From contig NZ_CM001022.1 of assembly GCF_000165795.1 (NCBI RefSeq), positions 1,893,812 through 1,957,811 of the forward strand: a stretch of DNA of 64,000 nucleotides, given 5' to 3'. The position numbers and the translations under genes were made by a program. The DNA comes from Aminomonas paucivorans DSM 12260. Its GTDB lineage: Bacteria > Synergistota > Synergistia > Synergistales > Synergistaceae. Below the pieces are notes generated by a model. That model was not told where the DNA came from and did no database searches. It worked only from the letters and a program-made list of their open reading frames with translations. Position 1 is the first letter of the stretch, and the number at the start of each line of letters is the position of its first letter. Positions 1-9,278 of this stretch are shown here, piece after piece.

Positions 1-16
1 GGGAGGTGGAACCATC

Positions 17-2392
17 TTGAGAGGGATCTGCATCCACGCCCATTTCTACCAACCCCCCAGGGAGGACCCCTGGCTGGACGACGTGCTCCTGGACCCCAGC
101 GCCGCGCCCGCCCACGACTGGAACCGGCGCATCGACGAGGAATGCTACCGCCCCAACCGGGCCGCCCGCCTGGTGGACGGGGAAGGGCGCATCGTCCTCA
201 TCGTGAACAACTACCGCCACCTGAGCTTCAACGTGGGACCCACCCTGCACCGGTGGATCGTGCGCCACGACCCCACCCTGAACCACCACCTCATCGAGGC
301 GGATCGTTTCTCCCTGGAAGCCACCGGGGCGGGAAACGCGGTGGCCCAGGCTTACAACCACATGATCCTCCCCCTGTCCACGGGACGGGACAAGCACACC
401 CAGATCCGCTGGGGCATGGCGGACTTCCGGTCCCGCTTCGGGCGGGACCCGGGAGGCATGTGGCTGCCCGAGACCGCCGTGGACACCCCCACCCTGGAGG
501 CACTGGCCCAAAACGGCATCCGCTTCACCATCCTGGCCCCTTCCCAGTGCGCCGCCGTGTGCCCCCCCGGGGGGACCTGGAGCCCCACACCCGGGGGACA
601 GGGCCTGGACGTCACCCGTCCCTACCGGGTCGTCCTCCCCTCGGGGCGGAGCCTGACCCTGGTGTTCTACCAGGGGGACATTGCCCAGCAGATCGCCTTC
701 GGGGGACTGCTGGACAACGGAGACCGATTCGCGGAACACCTGATCCGTTCCACCCCCGGGGAGGACGGGCCTCGGCTGCTGGTGGTGGCCACGGACGGGG
801 AAACCTACGGGCACCACCACTCCTTCGGGGAGATGGCCCTGGCCCGGGCTTTCCAGCGTCTCTCGGAACAGCGGGAGGTCCTGGTGACCAACGTGGACGC
901 CTTCCTCCGCCAGCACCCCGCCACCTGGGAATGCCGCATCGCGGAGAACACCTCCTGGTCCTGCGCCCACGGAGTGGAGCGGTGGCGCAGCGACTGCGGC
1001 TGCCACACCGGGGGCGAGCCGGGGTGGCACCAGGCATGGAGGGGCCCCCTTCGGGACGCCCTGGACCGCCTGCGCGACCGGATCGACGAGCTCTACGAGG
1101 AACGGGTGGGGGCCTACTGCGATGCCCCCTGGGCGCTTCGGGACCAGGCGGTGGAGCTGTACCTGGACAGCCCCAAGAACCTGGGAGCCCCGAAGGCGAC
1201 GCGGGAAGGGTTTCTGGCTCGGCATTGTCCCGGCTTGGACCCCGAAGCCTCCCGCCTCGTCCTGACCTTCCTGGAGGCCCAGAAGCTCCGCCTGTTCATG
1301 TACACCTCCTGCGGCTGGTTCTTCAACGACGTGGCGGGACTGGAGACCCAGCAGATCCTGGGCTACGCCCTGAGGGCGGCGGAACAGGTCCGCTCCGTGA
1401 CGGGGGTGGACCTGGAACCCCCGCTCCTCCGGGACCTGGAGGAGGCCCGGGGCAACTGCCCCGACCTGCCCAACGGCCGGGCGGTGCTGGAGCGCAAGAT
1501 GCTTCCCCGAAGGCGCTCCCTGGAGGATCTGGCGGCCACGGCGGCCCTCCTGGACACCTCCGGGGCCTACTACGCCTTCTTCGTCCGCAGCGCCACCCGA
1601 ACCCTCCCCTCCGGAGACCTGGCCCTGCGGGTTTCGGATCTGGAGATCACCGATGCCCGCACCGGCGCCTCCTGGTCCGGATCGGCGGCGGTGCTCTCCT
1701 CCGGGGGCATCGACGACGTGTGCCGTCTGAGCCCCGCTCCCTTGGGGGACGAGGAGACCCTGCGCCGGGGCTTCTACCGCAAGGACCTCATCTCCCTGGG
1801 GAGCTTCCTGGAGGAGCACTTCCCCCTGGGGCCCTGGCACCTGGACGTCCTGGCGCCGGACGACCGGCTCATGGTGGCGGGAGAACGCACCCGCCATGCG
1901 GAACTGCGGCACATGGACACGGCCCAGGACATCCTGACGGCCAACTGGCGACTGCTGGTGCAGCTCCACGACATCGGCACCCCGCCCCCGGCCTTCCTGG
2001 AGGCCGCCTCCACCCTGGTCTTCCGGGAGCGTCTGGCGGGGATGGCCCGTCAGGTCTCTCACGTGCTGGACCTGCTGGAGCCCGACTCCCCCCTCCTGAC
2101 GCTTCTGGAGGAGGCCCACTCCATGGGGTTGGCCCCGGAACTGTCCCTTTTCGCCCCCCGATTGGCGGAGGGCTTCCACGACGAGCTGCACCGGCTGCGC
2201 ACCGCCCCGGACGAGACGATCCTGGACCGGCTCCTGCGCCTCTGGCGCGTGGCCCGGGATTTGGACATCCCCGTGAACCCCTGGCGGCTTCAGAACGAGA
2301 TCTGGAGATCCCTGGAGCGCGCGGAGGAAAGGACAGCCCGTCGCTGGCTGCCCCTGGCCCGGGAGCTGGGTTTTGCCACGCCTCAACCCTAG
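17..2392 (+). CDS. GH57-family glycoside hydrolase, DUF3536 type
   Basis: Predicted cytoplasmic alpha-glucan-active enzyme of glycoside hydrolase family 57; its neighbours glgP, glgA and glgC place it in glycogen turnover. Seen: the N-terminal HAHFYQPPREDP stretch typical of GH57, the WLPE motif at residues 149-152 (family catalytic Glu region) and DGETYGHHH near residue 260 (second acidic region). The long C-terminal half fits the DUF3536 domain that accompanies this subgroup. At 791 aa it matches GH57+DUF3536 proteins. The start is a TTG at 17 with GGAGGT at 2-7; no better in-frame start exists in the window, so the gene is probably complete. Exact activity (amylase, pullulanase-like or transferase) cannot be told from motifs. 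Confidence 0.85.
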   Translation: MRGICIHAHFYQPPREDPWLDDVLLDPSAAPAHDWNRRIDEECYRPNRAARLVDGEGRIVLIVNNYRHLSFNVGPTLHRWIVRHDPTLNHHLIEADRFSLEATGAGNAVAQAYNHMILPLSTGRDKHTQIRWGMADFRSRFGRDPGGMWLPETAVDTPTLEALAQNGIRFTILAPSQCAAVCPPGGTWSPTPGGQGLDVTRPYRVVLPSGRSLTLVFYQGDIAQQIAFGGLLDNGDRFAEHLIRSTPGEDGPRLLVVATDGETYGHHHSFGEMALARAFQRLSEQREVLVTNVDAFLRQHPATWECRIAENTSWSCAHGVERWRSDCGCHTGGEPGWHQAWRGPLRDALDRLRDRIDELYEERVGAYCDAPWALRDQAVELYLDSPKNLGAPKATREGFLARHCPGLDPEASRLVLTFLEAQKLRLFMYTSCGWFFNDVAGLETQQILGYALRAAEQVRSVTGVDLEPPLLRDLEEARGNCPDLPNGRAVLERKMLPRRRSLEDLAATAALLDTSGAYYAFFVRSATRTLPSGDLALRVSDLEITDARTGASWSGSAAVLSSGGIDDVCRLSPAPLGDEETLRRGFYRKDLISLGSFLEEHFPLGPWHLDVLAPDDRLMVAGERTRHAELRHMDTAQDILTANWRLLVQLHDIGTPPPAFLEAASTLVFRERLAGMARQVSHVLDLLEPDSPLLTLLEEAHSMGLAPELSLFAPRLAEGFHDELHRLRTAPDETILDRLLRLWRVARDLDIPVNPWRLQNEIWRSLERAEERTARRWLPLARELGFATPQP

Positions 2393-2474
2393 GGTTTCCG
2401 GAAGGACCCGCAAGGCTTCGTTCCCCTCGCACCCCTTCACCCGAACCACGAAACGAGTTTAAGGAGGAAAAACC

Positions 2475-4211
2475 ATGACCGTGATGACCTATGGCGACAA
2501 CATCGGCAGCTCCATGCTCAAAACCCTGGAACACGATCCGGTTTTCCGCTCCATCGCCTATTTCTCCATGGAGATCGCCATCCGCCCGGAGATCCCCACC
2601 TACTCCGGAGGCCTGGGGGTCCTGGCGGGGGACATCCTGAAGAGCGCCGCGGACCTGGGAGTCCCCATGGCGGGGATCACCCTCCTCTACCGGAAGGGCT
2701 ACTTCATCCAGCACATCGACGAAGGGGGCAACCAGCAGGAGCAGCCCGTGGAGTGGAAGCCCGAGGAGTTCCTCACCCTGCTTCCCAACGAGGTGACCGT
2801 CAGCCTGGAGGGACGACCCGTGAAGGTCCGGACCTGGGTGTACGACCAGGTGGGCCAGTCGGGCTACCCCCTGCCCATCTACTTTCTGGACACGGACTTC
2901 GAGGGCAACTCCCCCGCGGACCGCAACCTCACCTGGCACCTCTACGGGGGGGATCAGCGCTACCGTCTCTGCCAGGAGCTGATCCTGGGGGTGGGAGGCC
3001 TGCGGATGCTCCGGGACCTGGGGTACCGGAACATCAAGACCTTCCACCTCAACGAGGGACATGCGGGGTTCCTCACCCTGGAGCTGATGCGGGAGCAGGG
3101 CTACGAGAGCTACGAGAAGATCCGGGACAAGGTGATCTTCACCACCCACACCCCCGTCCCGGCGGGACACGACCACTTCTCCTACGAGCTCATCGACCGG
3201 GTGATGGATCCCATCTTCGTCCACCACATCAAGCGCATGATGGGCCCCGAGGGGGTTTCCATGACGGAGCTGGGGCTCAAGTACAGCCGTTACGTCAACG
3301 GCGTGTCGGTGAAACACGCCGAGGTGAGCCGCAACATGTTCGGCAACGCCCACGTGGACGCGGTGACCAACGGGGTGCACTCCACCACCTGGACCTGCCC
3401 CGGCTTCGCCAAACTCTTCGACCGGGACATCCCCGGGTGGCGCAACGACCCCAGCCGCCTCATCCAGGCGCTCCAGCTTTCCGACGAGGAGGTCTGGAAG
3501 GCCCATCAGGCGGCGAAGATGAAGCTGTTGGCCCGAGTTCTGGAGGAGACGGGACAGGAACTGGACGCGGACGTGTTCACCATCGGCTTCGCCCGCCGCG
3601 CCGCGGCCTACAAGCGGGCGGACCTGATCTTCTCGGACGTGAAGAAGCTCCTGGACGTGTGCTCCGGGCAGGTGCAGTTCATTTTCGCCGGCAAGGCCCA
3701 TCCCAACGACGAGCCGGGCAAGGCCCTGATCCGACGCATCCACTCCATGGCCAAGGAGATCGGCACGGCCCTGCCCATCGTCTTCATGGAAAACTACGAC
3801 ATGAGCCTCGGGGCGGTGCTCACCGCGGGGGTGGACCTGTGGCTCAACAACCCCCGCCGCCCCCGGGAGGCCTCGGGCACCAGCGGCATGAAGTGCACCC
3901 ACAACGGGGTGATGAACTTCTCCGTGCTCGACGGCTGGTGGATCGAGGGCTGGGTGGAGGACGTGACGGGCTGGTCCATCGGCCCGGAACCCTCGGAGGC
4001 GGAGCTGGTGGACTACGACGAGATGCAGGACGCCCTGGACCTGTACGCCAAGCTGGAGGACAAGATCCTCCCCACGTACTACCACCAGCGGGACAAGTGG
4101 GTCTCCATGATGAAACACACCATCGCCCTCAACGCCAGCTTCTTCAACACCCACCGGGTGGTGAAGGAATACTGCGAGAAGGCCTACGGCACGGTCTTCC
4201 GGGGCCTGTAG
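2475..4211 (+). CDS. glgP: Alpha-glucan phosphorylase (short GT35 type)
   Basis: Releases glucose-1-phosphate from glycogen or maltodextrin; a PLP enzyme of the cytoplasm. Seen: SMEIAIRPEIPTYSGGLGVL near the N-terminus, FHLNEGHAGFLTLE near residue 195, and EASGTSGMK near residue 470, the conserved C-terminal block of glucan phosphorylases. At 578 aa it is the short, AgpA-like form (about 800 aa in the classical enzyme). AAGGAGGA lies just before the ATG at 2475. It ends two bases before the glgA start, so the two are almost certainly cotranscribed. Confidence 0.93.
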   Translation: MTVMTYGDNIGSSMLKTLEHDPVFRSIAYFSMEIAIRPEIPTYSGGLGVLAGDILKSAADLGVPMAGITLLYRKGYFIQHIDEGGNQQEQPVEWKPEEFLTLLPNEVTVSLEGRPVKVRTWVYDQVGQSGYPLPIYFLDTDFEGNSPADRNLTWHLYGGDQRYRLCQELILGVGGLRMLRDLGYRNIKTFHLNEGHAGFLTLELMREQGYESYEKIRDKVIFTTHTPVPAGHDHFSYELIDRVMDPIFVHHIKRMMGPEGVSMTELGLKYSRYVNGVSVKHAEVSRNMFGNAHVDAVTNGVHSTTWTCPGFAKLFDRDIPGWRNDPSRLIQALQLSDEEVWKAHQAAKMKLLARVLEETGQELDADVFTIGFARRAAAYKRADLIFSDVKKLLDVCSGQVQFIFAGKAHPNDEPGKALIRRIHSMAKEIGTALPIVFMENYDMSLGAVLTAGVDLWLNNPRRPREASGTSGMKCTHNGVMNFSVLDGWWIEGWVEDVTGWSIGPEPSEAELVDYDEMQDALDLYAKLEDKILPTYYHQRDKWVSMMKHTIALNASFFNTHRVVKEYCEKAYGTVFRGL

Positions 4212-4213
4212 CC

Positions 4214-5722
4214 ATGGAGGCGACGAACCGTCCCCCGCGCTCCCGCGTGCTCCACGTGACCCCGGAGCTGGCCCCCCTGGTGAAGCTGGGGGGGCTGGGG
4301 GACGTGGCGGGCTCCCTGCCCCGGGCCCTTCGGGAGGACGGGGTGGACTGCCGCGCCCTTCTGCCCGCCTACCCGGGGGTGCTGGATCGGGTCCACGACC
4401 TGGGCCTGCCCTGCCGCCGGGTCCCCCAGAACCTTCACGTGGCCCTGAACTGGCGGGTCTACTCCGGTCGCCTCTGGCGCACCGACCTGGACGGAGTCCC
4501 GGTGTACCTGCTGGAGCAGCCGGAGCTCTTCACGGACCCCCAGGTCTACCCCGGCTCCATGACCTGCGAGACCGTGCTCCCCTTCCTCTTCCTGGGGGCG
4601 GCAGCCCTGGAGCTGGCCGGAGCGGCCCGCTGGAAACCCCAGATCCTCCACCTCCACGACTGGCCCGCCTCCACCGCCTCGGTGCTCCTCAAGTGGCACC
4701 GGCACTACCACCGCCTGGCGGAGGAATACGACACGGTGCTCACCATCCACAACCTGGCCCACCAGGGCATCGTGGCCCACACGGGCCTGGACGGCTGGGG
4801 GTTCCCCAAGACCTGCTTCTCCATCGAGGGCCTGGAGTTCTACGGACACGTGAACCTCCTCAAGGGGGGCATCCTGGCGGCGGACGCCATCACCACCGTC
4901 AGCCCCCGCTACTCCTGGGACGTCCAGACCCACGACGGGGGCATGGGGCTGGAGGGGGTGCTCTACGCATCCCGAGGCAAACTGCGGGGCATCCTCAACG
5001 GCATCGACTACCGGATCTGGAACCCCGCCGCGGATCCCCTGATCCCGGCACCCTACTCCGCCCAGGACCTGGCGGGCAAGGCAACCTGCCGGGAGGAGCT
5101 GCTGCGTACCTGCGGCTGGAGCGCCGAGGGTGGCCCCCTGCTGGTGTTCATCGGTCGCCTGGTGGAACAGAAGGGCATCGACCTGATCCTGGCATCCCTG
5201 GACCGCCTCCTGGCAGAGGGAAACCGGGTGGTGCTCATCGGATCGGGACACCCCCTCTTCCGGGACCGGGTCTCGGCGGCGGCGCAGCGACACCCCGGCC
5301 GGATGTGGACCTTCACGGACTTCGACGAACGGGTGGCTCACCAGGCCTACGCAGGGGGCGACCTGCTCCTCATGCCCTCCCTCTTCGAGCCCTGCGGCCT
5401 CTCCCAGCTCATCTCCATGGCCTACGGGACCATCCCCGTGGCCCGGGCCACGGGAGGACTGGCGGACACGGTGATCGATGCGGACGGCTCCCCCGACGGC
5501 ACGGGGTTCCTCTTCCTGGACTACGACCCGGGGGAGCTGATCCAGGCGGTGCGCCGGGCTGCCAACGCCATGGGCGACCCCGTCCGTTGGGGACAGATCC
5601 AACAGAGAGCTATGACGGCGGACTTCTCCTGGGCTCAGTCGGCCCGGGCCTATGAGGACCTTTACCAGGACCTCCTGGGCTACGGACCGGAGGAGGACTT
5701 CTACCGGGAGGAAAGCCCATGA
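4214..5722 (+). CDS. glgA: Glycogen synthase (ADP-glucose type)
   Basis: Transfers glucose from ADP-glucose to the non-reducing end of an alpha-1,4-glucan. Seen: the KLGGLGDVAGSLP motif near residue 22 (KxGGL binds ADP-glucose), IHNLAHQG near residue 180, and the C-terminal GT-B block with MPSLFEPCGLSQL and ARATGGLADTV. 502 aa is normal for GT5 synthases. The ATG at 4214 follows the glgP stop by two bases; the same frame stays open far upstream, but that part overlaps glgP and is not coding. Supplied with ADP-glucose by glgC downstream. No glycogen branching enzyme gene is visible in the window. Confidence 0.95.
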   Translation: MEATNRPPRSRVLHVTPELAPLVKLGGLGDVAGSLPRALREDGVDCRALLPAYPGVLDRVHDLGLPCRRVPQNLHVALNWRVYSGRLWRTDLDGVPVYLLEQPELFTDPQVYPGSMTCETVLPFLFLGAAALELAGAARWKPQILHLHDWPASTASVLLKWHRHYHRLAEEYDTVLTIHNLAHQGIVAHTGLDGWGFPKTCFSIEGLEFYGHVNLLKGGILAADAITTVSPRYSWDVQTHDGGMGLEGVLYASRGKLRGILNGIDYRIWNPAADPLIPAPYSAQDLAGKATCREELLRTCGWSAEGGPLLVFIGRLVEQKGIDLILASLDRLLAEGNRVVLIGSGHPLFRDRVSAAAQRHPGRMWTFTDFDERVAHQAYAGGDLLLMPSLFEPCGLSQLISMAYGTIPVARATGGLADTVIDADGSPDGTGFLFLDYDPGELIQAVRRAANAMGDPVRWGQIQQRAMTADFSWAQSARAYEDLYQDLLGYGPEEDFYREESP

Positions 5723-5730
5723 AATTTCCC

Positions 5731-5759
5731 TTGACCCAGGATGCCCTCTAGCTTATTCT
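5731..5759 (+). promoter_or_regulatory. Predicted sigma-70 promoter for glgC
   Basis: TTGACC (5731-5736), a 17-bp spacer and TATTCT (5754-5759) lie in the gap after glgA, about 75 bases before the chosen glgC start. This suggests that glgC and the SYLF gene can be transcribed independently of glgP-glgA. Confidence 0.6.
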
Positions 5760-5832
5760 CCTTGTAATGTGAACCCCACGTCGGCTCGCCACCGGGATGC
5801 CGACCACCACATTCCTCCAGGGAGGGATTCCC

Positions 5833-7128
5833 ATGATTCTGGGCAAGTACGGTCGCGTCCTGGGCATCGTCCTGGCCGGGGGGAAGGGGGAGCGCCTCAT
5901 GCCCCTGACCCGCTACCGGGCCAAACCCGCGGTCCCCTTCGCGGCGAAATACCGCATCGTGGACTTCGCCCTGTCCAACCTGGTCAACAGCGGGCTCTTT
6001 TCCATCTACTGCCTCGTCCAGTTCAAGAGCCAATCCCTGAACGAGCACATCGAACGGGGCTGGCAGTTCGGCACCGCCCTTCGGGGGCGGGACTACTTCA
6101 TCACCGTGGTTCCCGCCCAGATGTGGACGGGGGAACGCTGGTACGAGGGCACCGCCGACGCGGTGTTCCAGAACCTGCACCTGGTGACCCTCTACGACGC
6201 GGACCGGGTCTGCATCTTCGCGGCGGACCACATCTACAAGATGGACGTGGAACAGATGCTCCAGTACCACGTGGACAACCACGCGGACGTCACCGTGGCG
6301 GCCAACGTGGTGCCCGTAAGCGAGGCTCGCTCCTTCGGGTGCATCGCCGTGGACGAGACGGGGCGCATCGTGGACTTCGTGGAAAAACCCGCCGTCCCCC
6401 CGGAGATTCCCGGTCGCCCGGGCTTCAGCTACGCCTCCATGGGAAACTACATCTTCGAGCGGGAGGTCCTGGAGGAGGCCATCCTGGAGGACAACCGCAT
6501 CGAGGGGAGCAGCCACGATTTCGGGAGGGACATCCTGCCCCGGGTCTTCAAGCGCTGCCGCATGATGGCCTACGACTTCCCCAGCAACGTTCTGCCCGGG
6601 GACGACCGCCCCTACTGGAAGGACGTGGGGACCATCAAGGCCTACTTCGACGCCCACATGGACCTGCTCCAGCATCCCTCGGACCTGACTCTCTACAACC
6701 CCCACTGGCCCATCCGCACCGTGTCCTTCGCGGACCCGCCGGGATTCACCTACCCCGACAAGGGGCAGAGCTGCTCCGTGGTGGGCACCCTCCGGGCCGA
6801 GGGAAGCCGGGTGCTGGGGTCCATCGTGCACCGGTCCGTCCTGTCCCGAAACTGCATCATCCACGCCGGAGCGGTCCTGGAGGAGTGCATCGTGGGCCAG
6901 GGCGTGGTGGTGGGGGAGAACTGCAAGCTCCGCCGGGTGATCCTGGACGCCTACAACGTGGTGCCCCCCAACACGGTGATCGGCTACAATCGGGACATCG
7001 ACGCGGAACGGTACCACCTGGACGGCGATTCGGGGATCGTGGTGCTCTCCATGCCCAAGATCCAGCTTCGCAAAAACCTGAGGCTCCCCCTGGAGGACCA
7101 GATCACCACCGCCATCGAGGGCTTCTAA
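5833..7128 (+). CDS. glgC: Glucose-1-phosphate adenylyltransferase
   Basis: Makes ADP-glucose from ATP and glucose-1-phosphate, the committed step of bacterial glycogen synthesis. Seen: LAGGKGERLMPLT followed by RAKPAVPFAAKYRIVDF (nucleotide-binding and regulatory N-terminus), CIFAADHIYKMD in the catalytic core, and a C-terminal left-handed beta-helix segment with hexapeptide-like repeats (about residues 320-400). The ATG at 5833 has GGAGGG at 5821-5826; an in-frame ATG 36 bases upstream (5797) has no ribosome site, so the shorter 431-aa product is preferred. It has its own upstream promoter-like sequence and is followed after 20 bases by the SYLF gene. Confidence 0.95.
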   Translation: MILGKYGRVLGIVLAGGKGERLMPLTRYRAKPAVPFAAKYRIVDFALSNLVNSGLFSIYCLVQFKSQSLNEHIERGWQFGTALRGRDYFITVVPAQMWTGERWYEGTADAVFQNLHLVTLYDADRVCIFAADHIYKMDVEQMLQYHVDNHADVTVAANVVPVSEARSFGCIAVDETGRIVDFVEKPAVPPEIPGRPGFSYASMGNYIFEREVLEEAILEDNRIEGSSHDFGRDILPRVFKRCRMMAYDFPSNVLPGDDRPYWKDVGTIKAYFDAHMDLLQHPSDLTLYNPHWPIRTVSFADPPGFTYPDKGQSCSVVGTLRAEGSRVLGSIVHRSVLSRNCIIHAGAVLEECIVGQGVVVGENCKLRRVILDAYNVVPPNTVIGYNRDIDAERYHLDGDSGIVVLSMPKIQLRKNLRLPLEDQITTAIEGF

Positions 7129-7148
7129 TCACCGAACGGAGGTCTTTC

Positions 7149-7862
7149 ATGAACGCGACTCGTCTTTGCCGCACGACCCGCCCTTTCCTTTCCCTGGCCC
7201 TGGCCCTGTGCCTCCTGGCTCTGGGAGCCGCCGCCGCACTGGCCTCCTCCCCCCAGGAACGCATCCGGGACTGCACCAAGGTGCTCCGGGAGATGGCCAA
7301 GGAGAACGACTCCGGAGCCATGGCGGACCTGATCCGCTCCGCCAAGGGGGTGGCCATCTTCCCCTCGGTGGTGAAGGCGGGGCTGGTTTTCGGAGGCAAA
7401 TACGGGGAAGGGCTGATCCTCCGCCGGGACCCCGGGACGGGACGCTGGTTCGGCCCCAGCTTTCTCAACGTGGCGGGGGCCTCCTGGGGCCTCCAGATTG
7501 GCGTGCAGTCCACCGCCCTGGTGCTGGTGATCACCAACGACCGGGGCATGGAGGGCTTCGTGGGGGACAAGGTCACCCTGGGAGGCGACCTCTCCGTAGC
7601 GGCGGGCCCGGTGGGGCGAAACGCCGAGGCGGGGACGGACTCCAGCCTCACGGCCTCCATCTACAGTTACTCCATGTCCAAGGGCCTCTTCGCGGGGCTC
7701 TCCCTGGAGGGGGCGGTGGTGAGCACGGAATACGACACCAACCGCAGCTACTGGAAGAAGGACCTGGACAGCCGCAGGGTGCTGAACACCCGGGCCACCA
7801 AGGACGCGATCCAGCCCCTGATCCAGGAGCTGAACCGGCAGATCAAGCGAAGCAGGCAGTAA
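7149..7862 (+). CDS. Exported SYLF (Ysc84) domain lipid-binding protein
   Basis: 237 aa. Residues 1-32 look like a signal peptide: a basic start, a Leu/Ala-rich core (SLALALCLLALGAAAALA) and an Ala-x-Ala cut site. The rest is a SYLF/Ysc84 domain: KGVAIFPSVVKAGLVFGGKYGEG, FGPSFLNVAGASWGLQIG, and SYSMSKGLFAGLSLEGA near the C-terminus. Family members bind phosphoinositide or other lipids in eukaryotes; the bacterial role is unclear. CGGAGG sits 7 bases before the ATG at 7149. It follows glgC by 20 bases and a strong hairpin terminator follows it, so it is probably the last gene of the glgC transcript. A link to glycogen is positional only. Confidence 0.85.
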   Translation: MNATRLCRTTRPFLSLALALCLLALGAAAALASSPQERIRDCTKVLREMAKENDSGAMADLIRSAKGVAIFPSVVKAGLVFGGKYGEGLILRRDPGTGRWFGPSFLNVAGASWGLQIGVQSTALVLVITNDRGMEGFVGDKVTLGGDLSVAAGPVGRNAEAGTDSSLTASIYSYSMSKGLFAGLSLEGAVVSTEYDTNRSYWKKDLDSRRVLNTRATKDAIQPLIQELNRQIKRSRQ

Positions 7863-7886
7863 GGCCGATCCGTTTCTTTCACGAAA

Positions 7887-7926
7887 AAACAGCGGGGGCG
7901 CTCCCTACCAGGGGCGCCCCTGTTTT
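7887..7926. terminator. Bidirectional intrinsic terminator
   Basis: A GC-rich stem (left arm AAAACAG-CGGGGGCGC, right arm GGGGCGCCCCTGTTTT, with a small bulge) is flanked by an A-run on the left and a T-run on the right. It lies between the convergent SYLF and comB genes and can end transcription in both directions. Confidence 0.8.
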
Positions 7927-7953
7927 GCAGAACAGATGACTTACGCGATGTCT

Positions 7954-8682
7954 TCACCCCGTGAAGGCGGGCAGCCCCTCCCAGCGCGTCAGTTCCGGCA
8001 CGGAAACACCGGCGTCCACCTCGCAGCAGAAGGCCACGTCCCCCCCCAACCCCAGGTCCAGCAGCCGGCGGGCGTGCTCCGAGGCCAGAACCCCGGAGGC
8101 GAAATCCCCCGCCCCGGCTCGATAGGCCCGGCGGACCAGTTCCGCCCCCTCGTCCAGGGTGGCCCCTCGGGGCTCCTCCTCCAGAAGCCGCTCCACCAGA
8201 AGCCCCGCGCAGAGGCCGTCCTCCCAGGAGAGCCCCCCCTTGAGCCCCGCGCAGAGGATCCCCAGCCTGTCCCCCGTCTCCCGGACCGCCCGGGCCGCCG
8301 CTCGGGCGTTGCGGGCGCAGGAGGCGAAGACCCGTCCCCCCGAGGCCAGAGCGGTCAGCAGGGCCCGGGTCCCGTTGGTGGTGGTGAGCACCCCCCGAAG
8401 ACGCGCCTTCTGGGGAAGGCGAAGCAGCTCCAGGGGGGAATTGCCCGCGTCGAACCCCTCCGGGGGCAGGGACTCCCGCTCCCCCATGAGCAGCCACCCC
8501 GCCCCCAGCCGTTCCTTCAGGGAACGGGCCTCCTCCAGAGTCTCCACGGGCAGGAGCACCTGGCCCCCTCCGTCGAAGAACGTGGCGATCTGCGACGTGG
8601 CACGAAGCAGGTCCACCACCAGCCAACCGTCCCGGTCCCCCGGGAGGGGATCCCCCGGCGTCAGGACCACGCGGATATCCAT
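7954..8682 (-). CDS. comB: 2-phosphosulfolactate phosphatase family protein
   Basis: ComB-family, Mg-dependent acid phosphatase; the founding member removes phosphate from 2-phosphosulfolactate in coenzyme M synthesis, but many non-methanogens carry a homologue with an unproved substrate. Seen: VDLLRATSQI near residue 24 (family DxxRATSxI), TTTNGTRAL near residue 98, and a C-terminal DVAFCCEVD. The ATG at 8682 gives 242 aa, the usual ComB length; a longer reading to 8802 would run into the divergent stress gene and lacks a ribosome site. AAGGGG precedes the chosen start. No other CoM genes are seen here, so the substrate is open. Confidence 0.85.
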   Translation of the reverse strand: MDIRVVLTPGDPLPGDRDGWLVVDLLRATSQIATFFDGGGQVLLPVETLEEARSLKERLGAGWLLMGERESLPPEGFDAGNSPLELLRLPQKARLRGVLTTTNGTRALLTALASGGRVFASCARNARAAARAVRETGDRLGILCAGLKGGLSWEDGLCAGLLVERLLEEEPRGATLDEGAELVRRAYRAGAGDFASGVLASEHARRLLDLGLGGDVAFCCEVDAGVSVPELTRWEGLPAFTG

Positions 8683-8764
8683 GGTTTCACACCCCTTCTT
8701 CTCCATCCGTTTCCCGTGATAAACTATTGGCAGAATCTCGCTAACCTCGAAAGGAGTGGACCTC

Positions 8765-9223
8765 ATGCCGAAGAAGATGCTCGTGGCGGTGGATCTGAGC
8801 AAGCTGGGACAGGCGGTGGTGACCTACGGCCATTCACTGGCGCACCGGCTGAACGTGGAGACCACCTTCATCCACGTGATGCCCGCGCACCAGCTCTGGA
8901 AGGGCTACGAACCCTGGTTCCCCCCCAACTTCGACACGGAGATCCGGGAGATCGCGGAGAAGAAGATCGCCTACTTCGTCCGCAAGGCGGAGGAAGACGC
9001 CCCGTACCCGGAACACAAGAGCCACTCCATCGTCTACGCCTCCGGGGACCCGGGGGAACAGGTCATCGAGTACGCCAAGCAGCACCACATGGACCTCATC
9101 GTGGTGGGCTACAAGGGACAGAGCACCCTGGAGCAGCTCATCGTGGGCAGCACCGCCTCCAAAATCGCCCGCTACGCCCCCTGCTCGGTGCTCATCTACC
9201 GCCCGGGCTTCGAGGTCCTGTAG
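8765..9223 (+). CDS. Universal stress protein (UspA family)
   Basis: 152-aa single-domain USP of the ATP-binding class. Seen: the N-terminal KKMLVAVDLSKLG strand with Asp, and the C-terminal nucleotide motif G-YK-G-QSTLEQLIV-GS that matches G2xG9xG(S/T) exactly. The ATG at 8765 is spaced 8 bases from AAGGAG (8751-8756); a GTG at 8756 overlaps that site and is unlikely. It is divergent from comB and ends at a hairpin shared with fcl. Regulation is not visible beyond a TAAACT -10-like hexamer near 8720. Confidence 0.9.
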   Translation: MPKKMLVAVDLSKLGQAVVTYGHSLAHRLNVETTFIHVMPAHQLWKGYEPWFPPNFDTEIREIAEKKIAYFVRKAEEDAPYPEHKSHSIVYASGDPGEQVIEYAKQHHMDLIVVGYKGQSTLEQLIVGSTASKIARYAPCSVLIYRPGFEVL

Positions 9224-9240
9224 TCCCCTATGACCAACGT

Positions 9241-9271
9241 CGCGGGGAGGGCGTTTCCTCTCCTCCCCGCG
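9241..9271. terminator. Hairpin between convergent genes
   Basis: Perfect 10-bp stem CGCGGGGAGG / CCTCCCCGCG with an 11-base loop, located exactly between the convergent stress-protein and fcl genes. There is no clear T-run on either side, so it may be a weak or factor-assisted terminator. Confidence 0.55.
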
Positions 9272-9278
9272 GTTCGCT

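Noticed and set aside
1869-4154. A 761-codon minus-strand open frame opposite the GH57 and glgP genes
   Set aside because: It is the mirror of strongly conserved GH57 and glucan-phosphorylase coding, has no protein motif, and long antisense frames are expected at this GC content.
2753-4213. Upstream extension of glgA making a 989-codon protein
   Set aside because: The extra part lies within glgP in another frame; the ATG at 4214 gives the normal glycogen synthase length.
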